64,000 nucleotides of DNA from Nocardioides alpinus. GTDB taxonomy: Bacteria; Actinomycetota; Actinomycetes; Propionibacteriales; Nocardioidaceae. The stretch lies in NCBI RefSeq assembly GCF_900112035.1, contig NZ_FOKC01000010.1:69664-133663 (forward strand), written 5' to 3'. Numbering within the stretch: position 1 is the stretch's first letter; every line of letters begins with the position of its first letter. The notes beneath the pieces were generated by a model. It was given only the letters and a program-made list of their open reading frames with translations. It was not told the DNA's origin and did not search any database. Made by a program: the position numbers and the translations under genes. Positions 41,544 through 47,809 of this stretch are shown in pieces.

Positions 41544-42587
41544 TCAGCTGGACTCGCGGATCGCGAGCGTCGGAGTGAGCAGGACGCCCCGCGACTCGAC
41601 CGGCTGGTGCGACAGCAGCGCCCGCAGGGTGCGGACGATCTCGACCGCCACGTCCTCGAGCGGCTGGCGTACGGACGTCAGGCCCACGGGGTAGACCTGT
41701 GCCACCTGGGAGTCGTCGAAGCCGACCACCGCGATGTCGGTGCCCGGCGCGAGCTGGCGGATCCAGAGCGTGTGGAGGACACCCATGGCGAGAGTGTCGG
41801 ACGCGCAGACGAAGGCGGTGGGCGCCGACTCGTCGAGGAGCACGGCAGCCGCCTCGGCACCGCTGTGCACGACGTCCTCGACGCGGGAGGCCAGGCCCGT
41901 GGTCGGCAGGTTGTTGGCGTGCATCGTCGAGAGCCAGCCGGAGCGGCGGTCCTCACCGATGGGCGAGTCCTTGCGCCAGCCGATCCAGGCGATGCGGGAG
42001 TGCCCCCGGTCGATGAGGTGCTGCGTGGCGAGGGCAGTGCCGGCCGCGCCGTCGACATCGACCCAGACGTGCCGGGCGACGTCGTCGTCCCAGGGGCGCC
42101 CGAAGGCCACGAAGGGCGCCCGCTGCTGGGTGAGCCAGGTCGCCTGAGGGTTGCCGAGATAGGTGTCGGTGACGACGAACGCGTCGACCGCGGTCGAGCG
42201 CAGGAGGTTGTCGTAGCCGCCGATCGGGTCCTCGTCGTCGCCCGGGAAGAGCAGCACCGCGTAGCCGGCCTCCTCGCTGGCCTCGACCAGCGAGTGCACG
42301 AACCGGTCCATCATCGCGTTGGCGGTGCCCTCCTGGGCCGGGGTGAACCGGAGCCCGATCAGCGAGGACGTGCGGGTGCGCAGGTTGCGGGCGGCGCGGT
42401 TGGGCGAGTAGCCGAGCTCGGCGATCGTCTGCCGGACCCGTACGAGGGTGTCCGGACGCAGCAGGTCGGGGTTGTTGACCGCGTTGGAGACCGTCTGCCG
42501 CGAGACACCGGCGCGCTCCGCGACGTCGGCGAGGGTCGGCGGCGTGACCGGCAGCTGGCTGCCCGGTCGGTGGTCGCTGCGCCCCAT
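41544..42587 (-). CDS. LacI family transcriptional regulator
   Basis: A 347-residue regulator. An N-terminal LacI HTH (TLADVAERAGVSRQTVSNAVNNPDLLRPDTL) and hinge (YSPNRAARNLRTR) are followed by a periplasmic-binding-protein-like effector domain (about 60-345). AAGGGGG precedes the ATG, so the mRNA has a leader. No sugar genes are adjacent, so the effector is unknown. The structured RNA candidate at 42651-42880 lies on the same strand, ending about 64 bp upstream. Confidence 0.9.
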   Translation of the reverse strand: MGRSDHRPGSQLPVTPPTLADVAERAGVSRQTVSNAVNNPDLLRPDTLVRVRQTIAELGYSPNRAARNLRTRTSSLIGLRFTPAQEGTANAMMDRFVHSLVEASEEAGYAVLLFPGDDEDPIGGYDNLLRSTAVDAFVVTDTYLGNPQATWLTQQRAPFVAFGRPWDDDVARHVWVDVDGAAGTALATQHLIDRGHSRIAWIGWRKDSPIGEDRRSGWLSTMHANNLPTTGLASRVEDVVHSGAEAAAVLLDESAPTAFVCASDTLAMGVLHTLWIRQLAPGTDIAVVGFDDSQVAQVYPVGLTSVRQPLEDVAVEIVRTLRALLSHQPVESRGVLLTPTLAIRESS

Positions 42588-42650
42588 CTCGCCCCCTTGA
42601 TCGATCCAACGAGCGTCAGCATAGGACGCAGCGGTCCCTCCGGCTTCACC

Positions 42651-42880
42651 GGAAAGGACGAAGGGCCCTCGCGAGTATGAGTCGCAAGGGCCCTTCTGGT
42701 GACCGGATCATGTGACGACCTCCGGTCGACGTCTCTTCTCCGTTGATCCCCGCGGGTGCGTCACCCAGCCGCGTCGGTCGGTGCGCCGAAGCGCCCCGCC
42801 CGGATGGATCCTCGTCTCCGAGTCATCCCGCCTCCCCTTGCGGGGTGGCGTAGGAGAAGTTCTACGGGGTCCGGACCCGG
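42651..42880 (-). ncRNA. Candidate structured RNA with three tetraloop hairpins and a terminator
   Basis: Read 5' to 3' on the minus strand: a 6-bp hairpin (42850-42865), CCCC-GCAA-GGGG (42834-42845, extended by an outer GCC/GGC), CUCG-GAGA-CGAG (42811-42822), GCGC-UUCG-GCGC (42783-42794), GGGUG-ACG-CACCC (42754-42766), GACCGG...CCGGUC (42701-42727), then a 15-bp terminator stem (42660-42696) followed by GUCCUUUCC. GCAA, GAGA and UUCG are canonical stable loops only on this strand, which sets the direction. The 5' end is not known. It could be an independent small RNA or an attenuated leader for lacI. It does not match any riboswitch, RNase P, tmRNA or SRP consensus I know. Confidence 0.6.
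42660..42696 (-). terminator. Terminator hairpin ending the candidate RNA
   Basis: 15-bp arms GAAGGGCCCTCGCGA (42660-42674) and TCGCAAGGGCCCTTC (42682-42696) with one mismatch and a 7-nt loop. On the minus strand it is followed by GTCCTTTCC, a weak U tract. It lies upstream of both neighbouring genes, so it ends neither of them. Confidence 0.75.
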
Positions 42881-43101
42881 GCGCGCAAGGGCCTCGACCG
42901 GGGCGATCCGCCCTCCCCAGCTCGTCCCCGGATCAGGTCCCTTCCTCCCCAGCCCGGTGGCTGCTCGTCCACAGATTTCGGGCCTGCTCCACAGGTTCGG
43001 AGCGCCTCCTGTGGAGAGGTGGTCCGGACCAGTGGAGCGACCGGCGCGACGTCGTACGTCGGCGGGCGCGCGCCGCGGACCGCGGTGTCGGTGCCCTGAC
43101 C

Positions 43102-43107
43102 TAGCGT
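43102..43107 (+). promoter_or_regulatory. -10 element (TAGCGT) of leaderless radA transcript
   Basis: TAGCGT lies exactly 7 nt before ATG 43115. This favours 43115 over the in-frame GTG at 43106. Confidence 0.55.
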
Positions 43108-43114
43108 GGCGTCC

Positions 43115-44512
43115 ATGTCCACCACCAAGGCGAAGGTCCGTCCCTCCTACCGCTGCTCCGAGTGCGGGTGGGAGACGGGCAAGTGGGTCGGGCGCTGCGG
43201 TGAGTGCCAGGCGTGGGGGTCGGTCGCCGAGGCCGGTGCCTCGACGATGCGCGCCGCAGCCGGGCCCGTGTCCACCCCCGCGGTCCCGATCGGGCAGGTG
43301 TCGACCAACGAGTCGGTGGCGCGCCCGAGCGGCGTGCCCGAGCTGGACCGGGTGCTGGGTGGCGGGCTGGTGCCCGGAGCGGCGATCCTGCTGGCCGGAG
43401 AGCCGGGCGTCGGCAAGAGCACGCTGCTGCTCGAGGTCGCCGCCCAGACCGCGCGCGTGCGCCAGCGCACCCTCTACGTCACCGGCGAGGAGTCGGCCGC
43501 CCAGGTGCGGCTGCGCGCCGACCGCACCGGCGGGGTCCACGACGAGCTGTTCCTCGCCGCGGAGACCGACCTCGGCGCCGTGCTGACACACATCGAGGAG
43601 GTCCGCCCGACCCTGCTGGTCGTCGACTCCGTGCAGACCATCGCCGCCTCCGGCATCGACGGGGTGCCGGGCGGGGTCACGCAGGTCAAGGAGGTCGCAG
43701 CGGCCCTCATCCGTGTCGCCAAGACGCGCAACATCACCACGGTCCTCGTCGGCCACGTGACCAAGGACGGGTCCATCGCCGGGCCGCGCGTGCTCGAGCA
43801 CCTCGTCGACGTCGTCCTCCACTTCGAGGGCGAGCGCAACTCCCGCTTCCGGATGCTGCGGGCGATGAAGAACCGCTACGGCCCGGTCGACGAGGTCGGC
43901 TGCTTCGACCTGTCGTCCGAGGGCATCTCCGCGGTCACCGACCCCACCGGGCTCTTCATCGAGCACCACACGCAGGACGTCTCCGGCACGTGCGTCGCGG
44001 TCACCATGGAGGGCCGTCGGCCGCTGCTGGCCGAGGTGCAGGCGCTCCTGACGCCCTCACCGCTCGAGCGCCCACGCCGTACGGTCTCCGGCGTCGAGTC
44101 GTCCCGTGTCGACATGGTGCTCGCCGTCCTCCAGCGCCACGCGCGCCTGCGCATCGCCGGCAGCGACACCTTCGTCGCGACCGTCGGCGGCGCCAAGCTC
44201 AACGACCCGGCCGCCGACCTCGCCATCGCGGTCGCCATCGCCTCCTCCCACCTCGGCGTGCCGGCGCCGCGCGGCGCGGTGGCCATCGGGGAGATCGGCC
44301 TGGCCGGTGAGCTCCGACGGGTGCGCGACCTTCCCCAGCGCATCGCCGAGGCCGCCCGACTGGGCTTCAAGGTCGCGGTCGTCCCCCGCGGGCGCACCCT
44401 CCCCAGCGAGCGCGGCATCCCCGCCCGGCGGATGGTCGAGGAGCTCCGGGTGGTCGAGGTGGACGACGTGTTCGGCGCGCTGCTCACGCTCGACCTGACG
44501 CCTCCGCTCTAG
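43115..44512 (+). CDS. radA: DNA repair protein RadA (Sms)
   Basis: A 465-residue RecA-like helicase that processes branched recombination intermediates. A zinc finger with Cys14, 17, 28 and 31 (CSECGWETGKWVGRCGEC) is followed by Walker A GEPGVGKST, Walker B LLVVDSVQT, the RadA-specific KNRYG motif and a C-terminal Lon-like domain (about 300-465). DisA follows 119 bp downstream, a conserved pairing (in Bacillus subtilis RadA and DisA interact). Confidence 0.96.
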   Translation: MSTTKAKVRPSYRCSECGWETGKWVGRCGECQAWGSVAEAGASTMRAAAGPVSTPAVPIGQVSTNESVARPSGVPELDRVLGGGLVPGAAILLAGEPGVGKSTLLLEVAAQTARVRQRTLYVTGEESAAQVRLRADRTGGVHDELFLAAETDLGAVLTHIEEVRPTLLVVDSVQTIAASGIDGVPGGVTQVKEVAAALIRVAKTRNITTVLVGHVTKDGSIAGPRVLEHLVDVVLHFEGERNSRFRMLRAMKNRYGPVDEVGCFDLSSEGISAVTDPTGLFIEHHTQDVSGTCVAVTMEGRRPLLAEVQALLTPSPLERPRRTVSGVESSRVDMVLAVLQRHARLRIAGSDTFVATVGGAKLNDPAADLAIAVAIASSHLGVPAPRGAVAIGEIGLAGELRRVRDLPQRIAEAARLGFKVAVVPRGRTLPSERGIPARRMVEELRVVEVDDVFGALLTLDLTPPL

Positions 44513-44517
44513 CCGTC

Positions 44518-44544
44518 CGCCGCGGCGCCGTCGGCGGCGCGGCG
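44518..44544 (+). terminator. GC-rich hairpin after radA
   Basis: 12-bp stem with one mismatch (CGCCGCGGCGCC / GGCGGCGCGGCG) and a 3-nt loop, 5 bp after the radA stop. No U-run follows. It may end radA or only reduce read-through into disA. Confidence 0.55.
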
Positions 44545-44631
44545 TCGACGGATCGGCGGATCCGGGTCGCTCGCCCCTACACTTCACCCGATGGCGCACG
44601 GGGGCGCCCAGACACAGCACGCGGAGGACCG

Positions 44632-45714
44632 GTGGCAGAGCGCATCGACGACCAGCTCAGGTTGCGCGCGACCTTGGCGTCCATCGCACCGGGCACGCCG
44701 CTGCGCGACGGCCTGGAGCGGATCCTCCGCGGTCGCACCGGCGCGTTGATCGTGCTGGGCCAGGACAAGATCGTCGACTCGATCTCGACCGGCGGCTTCA
44801 CCCTCGACGTGCCGTTCACCGCCACCGGGCTGCGCGAGCTGGCCAAGATGGACGGCGCGATCATCCTCGACAAGGACATCACCCGGGTGCACCGCGCAGC
44901 GGTCCACCTGATGCCCGACCACACGATCCCGTCCGAGGAGACCGGCACCCGCCACCGCACCGCGGAGCGCGTCGCCAAGCAGACCGGCCACCCCGTGATC
45001 TCGGTGTCGCAGTCGATGCAGATCATCGCGGCCTACGTAGGCGACATCCGCCACGTGCTCGAGGACTCCGGCAAGATCCTGTCCCGCGCCAACCAGGCAC
45101 TGGCCACGCTCGAGCGCTACAAGATGCGTCTCGACGAGGTCTCCGCGACCCTGTCGGCGCTGGAGATCGAGGACCTCGTCACGGTGCGCGACGTGGCCGT
45201 GGTCGCCCAACGGCTGGAGATGGTCATCCGGATCGCCGAGGAGATCGAGGACTACGTCCTCGAGCTCGGCACCGACGGTCGTCTGCTCTCGCTCCAGCTC
45301 GAGGAGCTCGTGACCGGGGTCGACGCCGAGCGCGAGCTCGTGGTCCGCGACTACCTGCCCGGCGGCAAGCGGCGCCAGGCCAGCCCCGCGTCGCACCTCG
45401 CCGAGCTCGAGGCGCTCTCCCCGACGGAGCTGGTCGATCCGGCCGCCGTCGCGCGCGCGATCGGCCTCGGCGGGGCCGAGCACCTCGACGCGGCCGTCGC
45501 CCCCCGCGGCTACCGGCTTCTGGCCAAGGTGCCGCGCCTCCCCGCGGCCGTCGTCGACCGGCTGGTCGACCACTTCGGCGGGCTCCAGCAGCTGCTCTCG
45601 GCGGGGATCGACGACCTGCAGGCCGTCGAGGGCGTCGGTGAGCTGCGCGCCCGGAGCGTGCGCGAGGGACTCTCCCGCCTCGCCGAGTCCAGCATCACCG
45701 AGCGCTACATCTAG
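44632..45714 (+). CDS. disA: DNA-integrity scanning diadenylate cyclase DisA
   Basis: Makes c-di-AMP from two ATP and responds to branched DNA. The 360-residue protein has the DAC domain (about 8-150) with DGA at 74-76 and RHR at 107-109, a helical linker, and a C-terminal helix-hairpin-helix DNA-binding domain (about 300-355). A GGAGG precedes the GTG at 44632. A -10 (TACACT, 44579-44584) lies about 50 nt upstream, so this gene, unlike its neighbours, has a leader. Confidence 0.95.
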   Translation: MAERIDDQLRLRATLASIAPGTPLRDGLERILRGRTGALIVLGQDKIVDSISTGGFTLDVPFTATGLRELAKMDGAIILDKDITRVHRAAVHLMPDHTIPSEETGTRHRTAERVAKQTGHPVISVSQSMQIIAAYVGDIRHVLEDSGKILSRANQALATLERYKMRLDEVSATLSALEIEDLVTVRDVAVVAQRLEMVIRIAEEIEDYVLELGTDGRLLSLQLEELVTGVDAERELVVRDYLPGGKRRQASPASHLAELEALSPTELVDPAAVARAIGLGGAEHLDAAVAPRGYRLLAKVPRLPAAVVDRLVDHFGGLQQLLSAGIDDLQAVEGVGELRARSVREGLSRLAESSITERYI

Positions 45715-45724
45715 CGCTGCCCGG

Positions 45725-46522
45725 TCAGCCCGCGGAGTTGCCGCCGCCGTCCTCGCCGGGCGTGTGGGCCTGGTCGCCGTTCTTCTTGTTCTTCTTGCCA
45801 CCCTGCTCCGGCTCGGGCGTCTGGGTCACCACGGCCGGCACACCGGGAAGCAGCTCGAACTGGACATCGGTCGCTTCGCCGCCGAGCGCTGCAGCCTGCA
45901 CGTAGTAGAAGCCCGGGTAGGCCCACGCCGTACGGTCCGAGCAGGTCTCGTCGGAGCGCTTCGCCGACCACGTCACGACGACCGGGGTGTCGACGGCCTG
46001 CCGGACCACCAGGTCCTGCACCGGGATCGCGACCGGGCACTCACGCGTGCTCCAGATGTAGTCGTCGCCGCTCGTGATGGTGACCGTCAGGGTCTCCGGA
46101 GACGCCTGCCAGGTGCACGCCTCGGTCACGACGGTGCGGAGGTTGATCGTGATCGGGATGTCGGCGCCGCCCGGGGCGGAGGTGATGACGGGCGTCGCAA
46201 CGATGTCGGCGTCGGCGCACGGACCGGAGGGCTCGGCCAGGACGGGCTCCGGCGGGGCGGTGACCACGTCGCGCTTCTTCTTGCCCTTCTTGCCCTTCTT
46301 CACAGCGGCCGTCGGTCCCGCGGTCGGCGCCGGCGACGTCTCCTCGACAGCGGCCCCGGCCTGCGTGGCCGTGCCGGTCGCGGCATCCGTGCCGTCGGAC
46401 GAGCCTCCGAGGACGCGCGCCAGCACGATGATGAGCAGGAGCGGAGCTCCGAGCACGATGAGGCGTCGGGTCCAGTAGACCCGGGCCGGGAGCGGTCCGC
46501 GAGGTCGCACGGTCGACGGCAT
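45725..46522 (-). CDS. Membrane-anchored extracellular protein of unknown function (Rv3587c position)
   Basis: A 265-residue protein with a cytoplasmic start, one membrane helix (about 20-39), a Lys/Gly cluster (KKGKKGKKKR, about 75-84), and an extracytoplasmic domain of about 130 residues with four or more Cys, ending in a Lys/Asp/Gly-rich tail. TAACCT lies 6 nt before the ATG, so leaderless. It converges on disA, as a membrane protein of similar size (Rv3587c) does in M. tuberculosis by my recollection. No function is known to me. Confidence 0.75.
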   Translation of the reverse strand: MPSTVRPRGPLPARVYWTRRLIVLGAPLLLIIVLARVLGGSSDGTDAATGTATQAGAAVEETSPAPTAGPTAAVKKGKKGKKKRDVVTAPPEPVLAEPSGPCADADIVATPVITSAPGGADIPITINLRTVVTEACTWQASPETLTVTITSGDDYIWSTRECPVAIPVQDLVVRQAVDTPVVVTWSAKRSDETCSDRTAWAYPGFYYVQAAALGGEATDVQFELLPGVPAVVTQTPEPEQGGKKNKKNGDQAHTPGEDGGGNSAG

Positions 46523-46589
46523 GTCGTCAGGTTAGGTAGCCGGCGGCCCGTCTCGGCGGAGGCGCACCGGCTCACCTACGATCACCGCG

Positions 46590-47474
46590 ATGGATGCCCC
46601 CTCCCCCGGCGCGCTGCACGAGGCCGTGCTCGCCTGGTACGACGACCACGCGCGCGAGCTGCCGTGGCGCGGTGTCGACGCGACGCCGTGGTCGGTGATG
46701 GTCAGCGAGCTCATGCTCCAGCAGACGCCGGTCGCGCGGGTGCTGCCGGTGCACGCCGTGTGGCTCGAGCGCTGGCCGACCCCGGCCGACCTCGCGGCCG
46801 AGTCGACCGGCGAGGCCGTCCGGATGTGGGGCCGCCTCGGCTACCCCCGTCGGGCCCTTCGCCTCCACGCTGCCGCAGTGGCGATCGTCGAACGCCATCG
46901 CGGCGAGGTCCCCGCGTCGTACGACGACCTGCTGGCGCTGCCCGGCGTCGGTGACTACACCGCCTCCGCCATCGCCAGCTTCGCCTTCGGCCAGCGGCAC
47001 GTCGTCCTCGACACCAACGTACGACGGGTGCTGGCGCGGGCGGTGTCAGGTGTGGAGTTCCCGGCCACCGCCGTGACGCGGGCCGAGCGCGACACGGCAA
47101 CGGCCCTGCTGCCCGACGACGACGCGACCGCCGCCACCTGGGCCGTCGCCACGATGGAGCTGGGCGCCCTGGTCTGCACGGCTCGCCAGCCGTCGTGTGA
47201 CGCCTGCCCGGTCGCCGAGCTGTGTGCGTGGCGGAGCGCCGGCTTCCCGGCGCACGACGGACCGCCGCGCCGCGGCCAGGCGTGGGCCGGCACGGACCGG
47301 CAGTGCCGGGGGCGCCTCATGGCCCTGGCCCGCGAGGCCGAGGGGTCGGTGGGCCCAACAAGCATCGAGGCCGCGTGGGCCGTCGAGGACCAGCGCGAGC
47401 GGTGCCTGGCGAGCCTCATCGCCGACGGCCTGCTCGTCCGGGTCGACGGCGGCCGCTACGCCCTGCCGAGCTGA
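46590..47474 (+). CDS. mutY: A/G-specific adenine DNA glycosylase
   Basis: Removes adenine mispaired with 8-oxoguanine. The 294-residue protein has the catalytic Glu40 (SELMLQQTPV), the helix-hairpin-helix LPGVGDYTASAI (118-129), catalytic Asp141 (LDTNVRR) and four Fe-S Cys (196, 203, 206, 212; CX6CX2CX5C). It lacks the long C-terminal MutT-like domain, as in many actinobacteria. TACGAT lies 7 nt before the ATG. The last codons and stop form the first unit of a 32-bp tandem array. Confidence 0.94.
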   Translation: MDAPSPGALHEAVLAWYDDHARELPWRGVDATPWSVMVSELMLQQTPVARVLPVHAVWLERWPTPADLAAESTGEAVRMWGRLGYPRRALRLHAAAVAIVERHRGEVPASYDDLLALPGVGDYTASAIASFAFGQRHVVLDTNVRRVLARAVSGVEFPATAVTRAERDTATALLPDDDATAATWAVATMELGALVCTARQPSCDACPVAELCAWRSAGFPAHDGPPRRGQAWAGTDRQCRGRLMALAREAEGSVGPTSIEAAWAVEDQRERCLASLIADGLLVRVDGGRYALPS

Positions 47475-47617
47475 CGCTTGCGCGCACACAGAACCCGCCG
47501 AGCTGACGCTTGTGCGCACGCAGAACCCGCCGAGCTGACGCTTGCGCGCACACAGAACCCGCCGAGCTGACGCTTGTGCGCACGCAGAACCCGCCGAGCT
47601 GACGCTTGTGCACGGAC
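47465..47617. repeat. 32-bp tandem array, arm A
   Basis: Unit starts GCCGAGCTGACGCTTG at 47465, 47497, 47529, 47561 and 47593, exact 32-bp period; the fifth unit is cut short near 47617. Units alternate between GCGCGCACACAG and TGCGCACGCAG variants. The first unit contains the mutY stop codon. Confidence 0.95.
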
Positions 47618-47620
47618 GGC

Positions 47621-47740
47621 TGCGTACAAGCGACAGGTCGGCGCCCTGGTGGTGCGTACAAGCGACAGGTCGGCGCCCTGGTGGTGCGCACAAGCGACAG
47701 GTCGGCGCCCTGGTGGTGCGCACAAGCGACAGGTCGGCGT
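47621..47740. repeat. 32-bp tandem array, arm B (inverted relative to arm A)
   Basis: Unit TGCGYACAAGCGACAGGTCG starts at 47621, 47653, 47685 and 47717, again a 32-bp period. GTGCGCACAAGCG is the reverse complement of the arm A core CGCTTGTGCGCAC. The two arms can fold into a very long imperfect hairpin centred near 47619. Confidence 0.95.
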
Positions 47741-47752
47741 CGTCTGACATGA

Positions 47753-47787
47753 GGATCGGCGCCCCCGCAGTGCGGGAGCGCCGATCC
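47753..47787 (-). terminator. clpC terminator hairpin
   Basis: Perfect 10-bp outer stem (GGATCGGCGC / GCGCCGATCC) with an inner CCGCA/TGCGG stem, 22 bp after the clpC stop on the minus strand. No U-run. Confidence 0.7.
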
Positions 47788-47809
47788 GTCGAGCAGGTGG
47801 TGCGTGCGA

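Larger units (their letters stand above)
42588..43114. other. Long intergenic region between lacI and radA
   Basis: 527 bases without a credible ORF. Its left half holds a series of hairpins and a terminator (see the ncRNA entry). Its right half holds two GGTCCGGACC palindromes (42868-42877, 43021-43030), a 9-bp inverted repeat CTCCACAGG/CCTGTGGAG (42987-42995, 43008-43016), three TCCACA motifs and the radA -10. Confidence 0.8.

Noticed and set aside
42651..42880. RNase P RNA, tmRNA, SRP RNA or cobalamin riboswitch
   Set aside because: Checked for the conserved cores of each (for example GAGGAAAGTCC, an Ala-tRNA-like end, the GGAA SRP loop, the B12 box); none is present.
44591..44631. Leaderless mini-ORF starting at 44591 before disA
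   Set aside because: TACACT is 6 nt before this ATG, but the frame runs on as Arg/Ala/Ser-rich shadow inside disA, which has its own GGAGG and GTG.
47465..47740. CRISPR array
   Set aside because: Units are joined directly with a 32-bp period and no unique spacers, the two halves are inverted, and there are no cas genes.
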